NCBI GenBank assembly: GCA_921293015.1
Contig: OV121087.1
Coordinates: 6,646,501-6,710,500 of the forward strand
Length of the DNA stretch: 64,000 bases
DNA from: Phorcus lineatus
Taxonomy: Eukaryota > Mollusca > Gastropoda > Trochida > Trochidae
Direction: 5' to 3'
Shown: piece by piece, positions 1 to 13,600 of the stretch
How the letters are laid out: every line of letters begins with the position of its first letter
Numbering within the stretch: the first letter of the stretch is position 1
Program-made: the position numbers and the translations under genes
The notes under the pieces: generated by a model
Told to the model about the DNA's origin: nothing
Database searches by the model: none
The model's input: only the letters and a program-made list of their open reading frames with translations

Positions 1-940
1 TGTTCGTCTAATGGTATATATCCAAGAAGATGGAATTATATTCAACACCTGCAAATAATTCAAATAGGTGCCCTTAAGACCATATGTGACTTTCAAATTG
101 TTAAAAGATCTGAAACCTTTATCATCACAAATGTCTTTAATTCTGATAATTCCTCTACTTGCCCAATGTTTAATGCAGAGAGCTGGGTTCTTGTAATTGT
201 GGTTTAACAAAAGTGGTTGGGAAAGAATTTCAAAAATATTTGTCGAATTCACCTAAAATTTTTACAATAATTGCACCATGCTTTCAAAACATTTTTCCAG
301 TAAGGGTTGTCAATTTGAAATAATTGATCAACATTTGAACCAAGTTTAAGGTCTCCAGAGGAAAAATACAGGGATTTTCAATGTGTTTCTTCACACAATA
401 GGATCTCAGGTTTGATAATTTTAATGAATTACAGAAAGTGGTTGTATCAACCATCCTTATCCCACCATCTTTGTATAACCTTTCAAATCATTCCTTTTGA
501 TTTTATCAGGCTTGTCGTTCCATATAATTTGAAAAAAATATTTTCCAATGAAGCAATAAAATCTTTTTGAGGATTGGGCAAGGTATTGAATATGTGTACA
601 AGTTTTGACATAGCTAAGGTTTTAATGACAGTTATTTTGCCAATCAAAGTTAAATGTCTTTTTCTCTATTGAGCCAGTAATCTATTTATATCTTCCAGCT
701 TTTTTTGGGTGTTGATTACCCTCAAGTTGTTCAGGTCATTATGAAATTTGATTCCTAAAACTTCAAACACCCCACTTTGCCATTCAATTCTAATGTCTTT
801 ACATAATTTTTCCGAACTGTTTCTGCTAGAGCCTATCCTTATTGCTTTTGTCTTATCAATATTTATCTTAAGTCCTGACATTTTGTAAAAGGTATTAATT
901 TCCTCAATAGCAGCTCTTAAACTTTGCAACAAGAGAATCT
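1..940 (-). pseudogene. Degenerate LINE (non-LTR retrotransposon) 3' fragment, reverse transcriptase C-terminal part
   Basis: Read on the minus strand, this stretch encodes the thumb and C-terminal part of a LINE reverse transcriptase. Near 900 there is SGLKINIDKTKAIRIG, then VLGIKF, LEDINRLLAQ and, past a stop, KRHLTLIGKITVIKTLAMSK. Further on, in another frame, come WNDKPDKIKR and YKDGGIRMVD, and near the window start KNPALCIKHWASRGI and IPSSWIYTIRR. This order matches L1/Tx1-like LINE ORF2 proteins as I know the family. The copy is dead. Two tryptophan codons have become TAG and TGA, at least one frameshift separates the WNDKPDKIKR block from the preceding frame, and more stops follow. Similarity stops near 940, so the copy is probably 5'-truncated; it continues beyond the left edge of the window. 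The clade assignment is inferred from motifs only. Confidence 0.82.
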
Positions 941-2499
941 GGTGCAACTCACACGACACTGAAACTTTTGAAATGACAAACGTTTCAGCACGATGGGTGC
1001 GAAACCTTTGACATCTGATCAAAAGGGTTCGAGACACGTACATCATGTGAAAAGGTAATCTACCCTTTTTGAAGCCGATAGTGACAGTTTCAAAAAAGGA
1101 TTCAACAATTGATGAAACATGGGTTGAACAGCTAACAACTTGTAGATACTTGTGATAATTACAGTTCATACTTAGTTTGAAGTATGGTATTGTGTAATTA
1201 TGAATAACAGCTAACAGACTGAATTAAACAAGTGAATAGACCAAGTGGGTTTCCAAGGCTCAGTGTGTTCTTTACTGTTGATATATACTGGGAAAAATAA
1301 ATTAGGGATATTATCAAATTTAGGATAAATATTTCTTTAGGTGATCAAGGTAAAAATAACTCTTGATTCATATCTTCAGAATGTGCATAATTTACCTAAT
1401 TATTTTTGTCCACCATATTTGTTTCGTTAAGAGTAATGAAAAGTTACCAGAAAAGAATACCAAGCCAACTGAATTTTAAGACTTAAAGCGAGACTGCGTC
1501 TACAATAGATATGAGACTCATTGTTATAGACCCGGCTTAATTAGCCTAACGATTTAAGACAAGTGCTCTTGCTCGGTAATTAATAAGCCTGGATAGACCT
1601 TGAGTGTTAAAAAAATAACTTGTTAAAATCTCAACGTTCATTTTATGTTGAATGCAGAAAGTATCAAATGGCGACTTCGTCAATTTGACGTTTACAACTT
1701 TCTTTCTCAGTTTGAAATAACACCTTTTTAAGATGCGATTGTTTGGTTACTTTTCACTCTGCCAACATCTGCCACCTTCCAGTCGTTCTCCGTATGAAAG
1801 ATGGTCATGCATTTTAGAGGACACAGGGGGCCATCTCAAAAAGTTATATTTATAGTTCTGAGACAGCGTGTAATGAAATATAGTACATTCAACAGCAATT
1901 ACATAAAAAATCAGCACTTCAATTAATATAGATTCAGATATCAACGTCGGCATACATTCATCTACCAACATTCTAGTATAATTCAATATAACACATTCAA
2001 CTCTAATTAAGATACAAATACACATACTACGATAGTTTAAAGTCCAATAAGGTGAGATACTGTACAGTGGGGTTTTAGTGCCAGCTAGAGATTTCCTCTC
2101 CTTCCATTGTCGCTGGTGCAACTCCCTATACATACATATATACTTCCTCTCACGTCCACTTTACGTTTACACCTTACCATCTCATTGCACCATTGTTCCT
2201 GCTGGATTACATTACTGGAATAAAGAGGTTTGGTGGGAGTATTTAGAATTGTTCATTTGGAATTCCTTCCCTGTTTGACTAGGCACTATCATAATTGAAG
2301 TGGTTCCACGTGGTTCGGTCAGGAACCTCAACCCAAGCTCCGGTCATGTAGTATGCAAATTGGAGGATGGCAGAGTCTGTCATGTCGAAATAGTGTAGAG
2401 TAGTTTAACAACTATCGTCAAAGTCACACCTTCGGAGAAGAAGCATGGTACAGATACGACCATACGACGAACAAAAATAGTCACTGCAGGATCTGAAAA
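941..2499. other. Unassigned intergenic sequence
   Basis: AT-rich sequence between the LINE remnant and the 32-bp array. A 128-codon minus-strand open frame (1747-2133) and a 66-codon plus-strand frame (2078-2278) have no recognisable domains, biased composition or splice context, and I treat them as chance frames. No inverted-repeat element or RNA gene was seen. Confidence 0.5.
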
Positions 2500-4480
2500 G
2501 AATCTGGTGTGTAGGCTAAACCTATAGAGGAGAATCTGCTGTGTAGGCTAAACCTATAGAGGAGAATCTGGTGTGTAGGCTAAACCTATAGAGGAGAATC
2601 TGCTGTGTAGGCTAAACCTATAGAGGAGAATCTGGTGTGTAGGCTAAACCTATAGAGGAGAATCTGGTGTGTAGGCTAAACCTATAGAGGAGAATCTGGT
2701 GTGTAGGCTAAACCTATAGAGGAGAATCTGGTGTGTAGGCTAAACCTATAGAGGAGAATCTGCTGTGTAGGCTAAACCTATAGAGGAGAATCTGGTGTGT
2801 AGGCTAAACCTATAGAGGAGAATCTGGTGTGTAGGCTAAACCTATAGAGGAGAATCTGCTGTGTAGGCTAAACCTATAGAGGAGAATCTGGTGTGTAGGC
2901 TAAACCTATAGAGGAGAATCTGCTGTGTAGGCTAAACCTATAGAGGAGAATCTGGTGTGTAGGCTAAACCTATAGAGAAGAATCTGCTGTGTAGGCTAAA
3001 CCTATAGAGGAGAATCTGCTGTGTAGGCTAAACCTATAGAGGAGAATCTGCTGTGTAGGCTAAACCTATAGAGGAGAATCTGGTGTGTAGGCTAAACCTA
3101 TAGAGGAGAATCTGCTGTGTAGGCTAAACCTATAGAGGAGAATCTGGTGTGTAGGCTAAACCTATAGAGGAGAATCTGGTGTGTAGGCTAAACCTATAAA
3201 GGAGAATCTGCTGTGTAGGCTAAACCTATAGAGGAGAATCTGCTGTGTAGGCTAAACCTATAGAGGAGAATCTGCTGTGTAGGCTAAACCTAAAGAGGAG
3301 AATCTGCTGTGTAGGCTAAACCTATAGAGGAGAATCTGCTGTGTAGGCTAAACCTATAGAGGAGAATCTGCTGTGTAGGCTAAACCTATAGAGTAGAATC
3401 TGGTGTGTAGGCTAAACCTATAGAGGAGAATCTGGTGTGTAGGCTAAACCTATAGAGGAGAATCTGGTGTGTAGGCTAAACCTATAGAGGAGAATCTGGT
3501 GTGTAGGCTAAACCTATAGAGGAGAATCTGGTGTGTAGGCTAAACCTATAGAGGAGAATCTGCTGTGTAGGCTAAACCTATAGAGGAGAATCTGCTGTGT
3601 AGGCTAAACCTATAGAGGAGAATCTGCTGTGTAGGCTAAACCTATAGAGGAGAATCTGGTGTGTAGGCTAAACCTATAGAGGAGAATCTGGTGTGTAGGC
3701 TAAACCTATAGAGGAGAATCTGCTGTGTAGGCTAAACCTATAGAGGAGAATCTGCTGTGTAGGCTAAACCTATAGAGGAGAATCTGCTGTGTAGGCTAAA
3801 CCTATAGAGGAGAATCTGCTGTGTAGGCTAAACCTATAGAGGAGAATCTGGTGTGTAGGCTAAACCTATAGAGGAGAATCTGCTGTGTAGGCTAAACCTA
3901 TAGAGGAGAATCTGCTGTGTAGGCTAAACCTATAGAGGAGAATCTGCTGTGTAGGCTAAACCTATAGAGGAGAATCTGGTGTGTAGGCTAAACCTATAGA
4001 GGAGAATCTGGTGTGTAGGCTAAACCTATAGAGGAGAATCTGGTGTGTAGGCTAAACCTATAGAGGAGAATCTGGTGTGTAGGCTAAACCTATAGAGGAG
4101 AATCTGCTGTGTAGGCTAAACCTATAGAGGAGAATCTGCTGTGTAGGCTAAACCTATAGAGGAGAATCTGCTGTGTAGGCTAAACCTATAGAGGAGAATC
4201 TGGTGTGTAGGCTAAACCTATAGAGGAGAATCTGCTGTGTAGGCTAAACCTATAGAGGAGAATCTGCTGTGTAGGCTAAACCTATAGAGGAGAATCTGCT
4301 GTGTAGGCTAAACCTATAGAGGAGAATCTGCTGTGTAGGCTAAACCTATAGAGGAGAATCTGCTGTGTAGGCTAAACCTATAGAGGAGAATCTGCTGTGT
4401 AGGCTAAACCTATAGAGGAGAATCTGCTGTGTAGGCTAAACCTATAGAGGAGAATCTGCTGTGTAGGCTAAACCTATAGA
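2500..4480. repeat. 32-bp minisatellite, about 62 tandem copies
   Basis: Head-to-tail repeats of a 32-bp unit beginning GAATCTG[G/C]TGTGTAGGC and ending CTATAGAGGA. The array is 1,981 bp, or 61.9 units, and is almost free of indels. Nearly all variation is one site, the eighth base of the unit, which is G in 26 copies and C in 36. Other changes are rare single substitutions (for example near 2977, 3199, 3293 and 3394). Because 32 is not a multiple of three and the unit contains TAG, the array cannot encode a long protein in any frame. There are no unique spacers, so it is not a CRISPR array. Confidence 0.98.
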
Positions 4481-7165
4481 CACTTCTCCAGATGGATTGT
4501 CTAAAGTGGAAAAGACAATCATTAGGTTCGCAGTGAAACAAATTCACAGCAGCATTTTAGGAAGCAACTTCAAAGCCCGTCATCGTGTAGCTTGGATAAA
4601 GATGAAGATTGGGATCATCACATTTTTGCATTTCATTTATGTATATTCTTTTATAGAGCAAGAGAGACTAGGGGAAATATTTTCTGGTCTACAAAAAATG
4701 AAAAGTAAACAATTGATAAAACAATTTTGGAAAGAAAATGAATGTTCCATCAGCAAATATGGCTTAGCAACTGCAAGGTGCTCTAAGTTGGATCTAGCTG
4801 AGAACACAGGGGCGTGTATCGCTTAGAAATAGCTTTAGAAAGACATATATACCCATAGACCCTACCCTACTACTATATGGCTGAGAAAACAGGCATATCG
4901 TCATTGGAATGAAGTATGAATGTGATCTATTGAGAGATTGTTGGTATTTTGTGAGAAATGAGCTTTGTAAAGAGTGTTAGAAATCTTGTAAAATATAATT
5001 ATGATGATATAAGAATATTTCTACTCATTACGTTAAGAAGTTATAATTCTCAAGTCAGACAGTCATGAGTTCATATAACATTTATAAAAGATGTTTGATA
5101 TATATAAAAACATATCTATAATTCATTATCTTTTTTCTTAAATTCTTACATGTACATAAGACCTCAAATTCTCCCACAAGTAATAACACGCCAATTGAAT
5201 CATGCTAAAGTTTGCTAACTATTTTATGACAGACATTGAGCTTACTTCACTTGATATTGGTAGTATGTCAATTAATGTATTTTTTGTCCCTGTTAATACA
5301 TATGTTCTCATAAAGCTATCCATTGAAAGAGAATATTCGACTGCATTAAAGTCTCGTTAATCATAGATTAATTAACTATTAGTCTGATGATACAGAAGTT
5401 TCCTCAATTACACACTTGTGGCGCATAAATATTTGTCTGATGATACAGATATTTGCTAAAGAAACATTGACATCTGCAATTCTGATGTTCTGTTCCATTC
5501 ATTTAACCAACGAAACCATGCATAAAGTACATGCAAGTTAACATTCTCCAACTTATACGATCTATAGATCGTCTTCTTGTATTTTTTATTATAGCAGACC
5601 TGTAAACATGCTCCAAACATAATAAAAGATATTATGAAATAAGGTTGAAACTCAACAACACATCGAAAATAACCTGTTTAACAACAGAATAAAACTGAGA
5701 CAACATTTTATTCTACAGAATTACATAAGCATTTAACTCATTAATAGTGAAATAGGAGATAACCCTATTGTGTTTTTATTTTTTATGATGACGATGATAT
5801 AAACCAATCAAAAACAAGGATTTTGAAATGTCATGGTAGAATTATTGATATGCTACATTGCACAAAAGCAGCTACCTTTTACTGCATTTGGATCCTATAG
5901 TACGTTTACAGATGCCGGTTTGTTTTCTGAACCCTTTTAGTAATAGTAGTATCATGGTTGAATCAACTTAAGCAAAAGTAGATATTATTATGCAAAATGG
6001 AATGTTCTGATCTCTTTTGTTGTGATAATAAAGTTTGGCATTCATCTCCAACCCCATTAATCATGGTAATGTAATTGAAGCGTCTACATAAAACAATTTG
6101 ATTCAGAAGAAGTACAACAGAAGTCCGTAAGACAGCAAGTGACTTGTTTCAATCAAGTTTAATCTTGGCATCACTTTGAAGGTGGTCTTGGGAGTAGAGT
6201 AGCTACTCCACAGCTATAATTTCTTTGTTATTTCTTGATGGAAGAGTTCATTATTCTTAAAGGGGTCAGGGTGTATCTGTCTTGTGCAACCATCCATAAC
6301 TGTGTTTTGATAACAGTGTAGGCGAAATTAGGTGTAGGCGAAATGAGGACAGGCCTAGAGTAGTAAGATTCATGCATAAGAGCAGACCAGTTTTGTATTC
6401 ACATGAAAAGAATTATTTGTTTTGGATCTAATACTTTTAAACACTTTCATTCTTTGTGTCAAAAAAATTTTGGTATTAAAAATAAATGTATTCCGTAAAC
6501 TTCTTAATGCGTTAGTTTTATTGCATGTACTTTAACATATCATACTTTTACAAAACTAACTACAGAGTAATATCCTTCACATTGATAATTTTCATTTTCT
6601 GCTCGAGCTTCTTTGGAGCCATACTTGTTATAACTAAAATGCAAGTGAAAGAATTTTGAATTGAATTAAAGAACCAATCTCTTAAATCGAATGTACATTC
6701 AGTGTCCGTAGTTAAAGAAATTGTAATTTATGGTTCTAAAATATCCTCATATATAACAAACATTACAGTGTAATATTTAAAATATTATCCAATGAAACCT
6801 CAAGGTTTTGCAATAACTGGTCCCCTGCTTTTATTACTCGCCAGCAGCGCTTAGAGAAAGCGATGCCTACTTTGAACATGAGTAAGCTCACAGAAGAGCT
6901 AGACAACGCTGAGAGGAGCTACTGTGTTACACGTAATCATGAAAGTTGGATAATAAGCAGACATGCTAAGGAAGAAGCTTTCCAATTTGAGTCACTGACA
7001 CAATCGAAGAGAAAACGTGTATTCATTGATTTTCACAATACTTGACAGGAATTTCCTTATTAAAAGTTGCTCTTTATTAAGTAAACAAACGTCGTGACCG
7101 ATGGTAATACTTTACTCCAGATTGCACCTAAAATCTTACGATTAATACGAATCACGGGTAACCCA
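4481..7165. other. Unassigned intergenic sequence
   Basis: AT-rich sequence between the minisatellite and the large transposon. It contains small open frames of 109 codons (4497-4826) and 60 codons (6863-7045) on the plus strand that match nothing I recognise. A 15-bp direct duplication (GTGTAGGCGAAAT core) lies near 6317-6345. No other structure was seen. Confidence 0.5.
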
Positions 7166-7174
7166 AACAAAATG
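7166..7174. repeat. Left 9-bp target site duplication of the giant element
   Basis: AACAAAATG lies immediately before the left terminal inverted repeat and is repeated exactly, in direct orientation, immediately after the right one at 42998-43006. Confidence 0.88.
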
Positions 7175-7616
7175 GGTCCACGCTAAATACTAACCGCTCA
7201 GCGAGCATTCAAAATGTGGTCTGTTATCGACTTGTATGGACTTGCGGTCTATCCGTACCTTCTTGTAAAAGCGCATTTGTGATACGAAGGTTTATATACG
7301 ACAAAATTGAAACGAAGTTAAAATAAACGGCGTGTACATGCATTCACATTTAAAATTATTTCTCATCAAGTATATGTTTATTGTGCGATTTTATTAACTC
7401 GTGTAGAAATAGCCAATTCAATGATCTGATAAAATCTCTAGCAAATAAATTTCGAGGGTGAATTTTATTCGTACCTCCAATATTATTAGTTATTAAAGAA
7501 TCACATATTTGTAAAAAAAACTAAAAAACCCGAAGGATTACATTTAATTTGAGACCTAAATTGGCAGCTAGTTTTGAAATTGTGAAAAGAGTACAATCAA
7601 ACTCTACCGTAATTGA
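7175..7616. repeat. Left terminal inverted repeat segment of the giant element
   Basis: Begins GGTCCACGCTAAATA and pairs with the reverse complement of the segment ending at 42997. The match is near-perfect over the outer ~35 bp, includes the motif CCGCTCAGCGAGCATTC, and continues through GTTATCGACTTGTATG and ACTTGCGGTC. Diverged similarity persists further in: a GACAGCTAGT/GGCAGCTAGT block and a run of A followed by CCCG occur in the same order in both ends. An identical copy of this segment stands at 24180-24621, just after the assembly gap. Confidence 0.88.
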
Positions 7617-10600
7617 AAACGTAACATTTACATAAAAGATGCTACAATTATCAAACTTATATAAACGTTTAGAGGATAGAATTACCTTTCATTAGATACT
7701 AATTACACTATTTTTGAGATTCTAATACCAAGAAACAGCGATGTAAGAAATGCTCGCTGAACGGATAGCTAGTTGCAGATTGGCCTTAGTGTTGTAGCAA
7801 ATGAACTTGGAGGGAGGGTCACTTTACTAGCGCGTAACATTTACATAAAAGAAGCTGATATTATCGAACTTATATAAACGTTTAGAGGATAGAATTACCT
7901 TTCATTAGATACTAATTAGACTATTTTATGAGAATCTATTACTAAGATACAGCGATGTAAGAAATGCTCGCTGAACGGATAGCCAGTCGCAGATTGGCCT
8001 TAGAGTTGTAGCATATGAACTTTGAGGGAGGGTCACTTTACTAGCGCGTAACATTTACATAAAAGAAGCTGATATTATCGAACTTATATATACGTTAAGG
8101 GGATAGAATAACCTTTTATTAGATGCTAATTACATTATTTTATGAGATTCCATTACTAAGATACAGCGATGTAAGAAATGCTCGCTGAACGGATAGACAG
8201 TTGCAGATTGGCCTTAGTGTAGTAGCAAATGAACTTGGAGGGAGGGTCACTTTACTAGCGCGTAACATTTACATAGAATATGCTACTATTATCAAACTTA
8301 TATAAACGTTAAGGGGATAGAATAACCTTTTATTAGATGCTAATTACACTATTTTATGAGATTCCATTACTAAGATACAGCGATGTAAGAAATGCTCGCT
8401 GAACGGATAGACAGTTGCAGATTGGCCTTAGTGTAGTAGCAAATGAACTTGGAGGGAGGGTCACTTTACTAGCGCGTAACATTTACATAAAATATGCTAC
8501 TATTATCAAACTTATATACGTTAAGATGATATAATTACCTTTTATTAGATGCTAATTATATTATTTTATGAGATTCCATTACTAAGATACAGCGATGTAA
8601 AAAATGCTCGATGAACGGATAGCCAGTCGCAGATTGGCCTTAGAGTTGTAGCATATGAACTTGGAGGGAGGGTCACTTTACTAGCGCGTAACATTTACAT
8701 AAAAGAAGCTAATATTATCAAACTTATATAAACGTTTAGAAGATAGAATTACCTTTCATTAGATACTAATTACACTATTTTATGAGAATATATTACTAAG
8801 ATACAGCGATGTAAGAAATGCTCGCTGAACGGATATCCAGTCGCAGATTGGCCTTAGTGTTGTAGCAAATGAACTTGGAGGGAGGGTCACTTTACTAGCG
8901 CGTAACATTTACATAGAATATGCTACTATTATCAAACTTATATAAACGTTTAGAGGATAGAATTACCTTTCATTAGATACTAATTACACTATTTTATGAG
9001 ATTCTATTACTAAGAAACAGCGATGTAAGAAATGCTCGCTGAACGGATAGCCAGTCGCAGATTGGCCTTAGTGTTGTAGCAAATGAACTTGGAGGGAGGG
9101 TCACTTTACTAGCGCGTAACATTTACATAGAATATGCTACTATTATCAAACTTATATAAACGTTTAGAGGATAGAATTACCTTTCATTAGATACTAATTA
9201 CACTATTTTATGAGATTCTATTACTAAGAAACAGCGATGTAAAAAATGCTCGCTGAACGGATAGCCAGTCGCAGATTGGCCTTAGAGTTGTAGCATATGA
9301 ACTTGGAGGGAGGGTCACTTTACTAGCGCGTAACATTTACATAAAAGAAGCTAATATTATCAAACTTATATAAACGTTTAGAAGATAGAATTACCTTTCA
9401 TTAGATACTAATTACACTATGTTATGAGAATATATTACTAAGATACAGCGATGTAAGAAATGCTCGCTGAACGGATAGCCAGTCGCAGATTGGCCTTAGT
9501 GTTGTAGCAAATGAACTTGGAGGGAGGGTCACTTTACTAGCGCGTAACATTTACATAGAATATGCTACTATTATCAAACTTATATAAACGTTTAGAGGAT
9601 AGAATTACCTTTCATTAGATACTAGGAATGCTATTATTTGAGATTTATATACTAAGTTGCAACGATGTAAACAAATGCTCGCTGAATGGATAGCCAGTTG
9701 CAGATTGGCCTTAGCGTTGTAGCAAATGAACTTTGAGGGAGGGTCACTTTACTAGCGCGTAACATTTACATAAAAGATGCTACTATTATCAAACTTATAT
9801 ATACGTTAAGGGGATAGAATGACCTTTTATTAAATGCTAATTAAACTATTTTATGAGAATCTATTACTAAGATACAGCGATGTAAGAAATGCTCGCTGAA
9901 CGGATAGCCAGTCGCAGATTGGCCTTAGAGTTGTAGCAAATGAACTTTGAGGGAGGGTCACTTTACTAGCGCGTAACATTTACATAAAATATGCTACTAT
10001 TATCAAACTTATATACGTTAAGATGATAGAATTACCTTTTATTAGATGCTAATTACATTATTTTATGAGATTCCATTACTAAGATACAGCGATGTAAGAA
10101 ATGCTCGCTGAACGGATAGACAGTTGCAGATTGGCCTTAGTGTAGTAGCAAATGAACTTGGAGGGAGGGTCACTTTACTAGCGCGTAACATTTACATAGA
10201 ATATGCTACTATTAACAAACTTATATATACGTTAAGGGGATAGAATAACCTTTTATTAGATGCTAATTACACTATTTTATGAGATTCCATTACTAAGATA
10301 CAGCGATGTAAGAAATGCTCGCTGAACGGATAGACAGTTGCAGATTGGCCTTAGTGTAGTAGCAAATGAACTTGGAGGGAGGGTCACTTTACTAGCGCGT
10401 AACATTTACATAAAATATGCTACTATTATCAAACTTATATACGTTAAGATGATAGAATTACCTTTTATTAGATGCTAATTATATTATTTTATGAGATTCC
10501 ATTACTAAGATACAGCGATGTAAAAAATGCTCGATGAACGGATAGCCAGTCGCAGATTGGCCTTAGAGTTGTAGCATATGAACTTGGAGGGAGGGTCACT

Positions 10601-13600
10601 TTACTAGCGCGTAACATTTACATAAAAGAAGCTAATATTATCAAACTTATATAAACGTTTAGAAGATAGAATTACCTTTCATTAGATACTAATTACACTA
10701 TTTTATGAGAATATATTACTAAGATACAGCGATGTAAGAAATGCTCGCTGAACGGATAGCCAGTCGCAGATTGGCCTTAGTGTTGTAGCAAATGAACTTG
10801 GAGGGAGGGTCACTTTACTAGCGCGTAACATTTACATAGAATATGCTACTATTATCAAACTTATATAAACGTTTAGAGGATAGAATTACCTTTCATTAGA
10901 TACTAATTACACTATTTTATGAGATTCTATTACTAAGAAACAGCGATGTAAGAAATGCTCGCTGAACGGATAGCCAGTCGCAGATTGGCCTTAGTGTTGT
11001 AGCAAATGAACTTGGAGGGAGGGTCACTTTACTAGCGCGTAACATTTACATAGAATATGCTACTATTATCAAACTTATATAAACGTTTAGAGGATAGAAT
11101 TACCTTTCATTAGATACTAATTACACTATTTTATGAGATTCTATTACTAAGAAACAGCGATGTAAAAAATGCTCGCTGAACGGATAGCCAGTCGCAGATT
11201 GGCCTTAGTGTTGTAGCAAATGAACTTGGAGGGAGGGTCACTTTACCAGCGCGTAACATTTACATAAAATATGCTACTATTATCAAACTTATATACGTTA
11301 AGATGATAGAATTACCTTTTATTAGATGCTAATTACATTATTTTATGAGATTCCATTACTAAGATACAGCGATGTAAAAAATGCTCGATGAACGGATAGC
11401 CAGTCGCAGATTGGCCTTAGAGTTGTAGCAAATGAACTTGGAGGGAGGGTCACTTTACTAGCGCGTAACATTTACATAAAAGAAGCTCATATTATCGAAC
11501 TTATATAAACGTTTAGAAGATAGAATTACCTTTCATTAGATACTAATTAAACTATTTTATGAGAATATATTACTAAGAAACAGCGATGTAAGAAATGCTC
11601 GCTGAACGGATAGACAGTTGCAGATTGGCCTTAGTGTAGTAGCAAATGAACTTGGAGGGAGGGTCACTTTACTAGCGCGTAACATTTACATAGAATATGC
11701 TACTATTATCAAACTTATATAAACGTTAAGGGGATAGAATAACCTTTTATTAGATGCTAATTACACTATTTTATGAGATTCCATTACTAAGATACAGCGA
11801 TGTAAGAAATGCTCGCTGAACGGATAGACAGTTGCAGATTGGCCTTAGTGTAGTAGCAAATGAACTTGGAGGGAGGGTCACTTTACTAGCGCGTAACATT
11901 TACATAGAATATGCTACTATTATCAAACTTATATAAACGTTTAGAAGATAGAATTACCTTTCATTAGATACTAATTACACTATTTTATGAGAATATATTA
12001 CTAAGATACAGCGATGTAAGAAATGCTCGCTGAACGGATAGCCAGTCGCAGATTGGCCTTAGTGTTGTAGCAAATGAACTTGGAGGGAGGGTCACTTTAC
12101 TAGCGCGTAACATTTACATAGAATATGCTACTATTATCAAACTTATATAAACGTTTAGAGGATAGAATTACCTTTCATTAGATACTAATTACACTATTTT
12201 ATGAGATTCTATTACTAAGAAACAGCGATGTAAGAAATGCTCGCTGAACGGATAGCCAGTCGCAGATTGGCCTTAGTGTTGTAGCAAATGAACTTGGAGG
12301 GAGGGTCACTTTACTAGCGCGTAACATTTACATAGAATATGCTACTATTATCAAACTTATATAAACGTTTAGAGGATAGAATTACCTTTCATTAGATACT
12401 AATTACACTATTTTATGAGATTCTATTACTAAGAAACAGCGATGTAAAAAATGCTCGCTGAACGGATAGCCAGTCGCAGATTGGCCTTAGAGTTGTAGCA
12501 TATGAACTTGGAGGGAGGGTCACTTTACTAGCGCGTAACATTTACATAAAAGAAGCTAATATTATCAAACTTATATAAACGTTTAGAAGATAGAATTACC
12601 TTTCATTAGATACTAATTACACTATGTTATGAGATTCTATTACTAAGAAACAGCGATGTAAGAAATGCTCGCTGAACGGATAGCCAGTCGCAGATTGGCC
12701 TTAGAGTTGTAGCAAATGAACTTGGAGGGAGGGTCACTTTACTAGCGCGTAACATTTACATAGAATATGCTACTATTATCAAACTTATATAAACGTTTAG
12801 AGGATAGAATTACCTTTCATTAGATGCTAATTACACTATTTTATGAGATTCTATTACTAAGAAACAGCGATGTAAAAAATGCTCGCTGAACGGATAGCCA
12901 GTCGCAGATTGGCCTTAGAGTTGTAGCATATGAACTTGGAGGGAGGGTCACTTTACTAGCGCGTAACATTTACATAAAAGAAGCTAATATTATCAAACTT
13001 ATATAAACGTTTAGAAGATAGAATTACCTTTCATTAGATACTAATTACACTATTTTATGAGAATATATTACTAAGAAACAGCGATGTAAGAAATGCTCGC
13101 TGAACGGATAGCCAGTCGCAGATTGGCCTTAGTGTTGTAGCAAATGAACTTGGAGGGAGGGTCACTTTACTAGCGCGTAACATTTACATAGAATATGCTA
13201 CTATTATCAAACTTATATACGTTTAGAGGATAGAATTACCTTTTATTAGATGCTAATTATATTATTTTATGAGATTCCATTACTAAGATACAGCGATGTA
13301 AAAAATGCTCGATGAACGGATAGCCAGTCGCAGATTGGCCTTAGAGTTGTAGCAAATGAACTTTGAGGGAGGGTCACTTTACTAGCGCGTAACATTTACA
13401 TAAAAGAAGCTAATATTATCAAACTTATATAAACGTTTAGAAGATAGAATTACCTTTCATTAGATACTAATTACACTATTTTATGAGAATCTATTACTAA
13501 GATACAGCGATGTAAGAAATGCTCGCTGAACGGATAGCCAGTCGCAGATTGGCCTTAGTGTTGTAGCAAATGAACTTGGAGGGAGGGTCACTTTACTAGC

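Noticed and set aside
2500..4480. Regular 32-bp repeat resembling a CRISPR array
   Set aside because: Repeats are directly adjacent with no unique spacers, and the genome is eukaryotic.
4497..4826. 109-codon plus-strand frame next to the minisatellite
   Set aside because: No recognisable domain, splice context or biased composition; likely chance.
6863..7045. 60-codon plus-strand frame just left of the giant element
   Set aside because: Too short and unrecognised to support as a gene.
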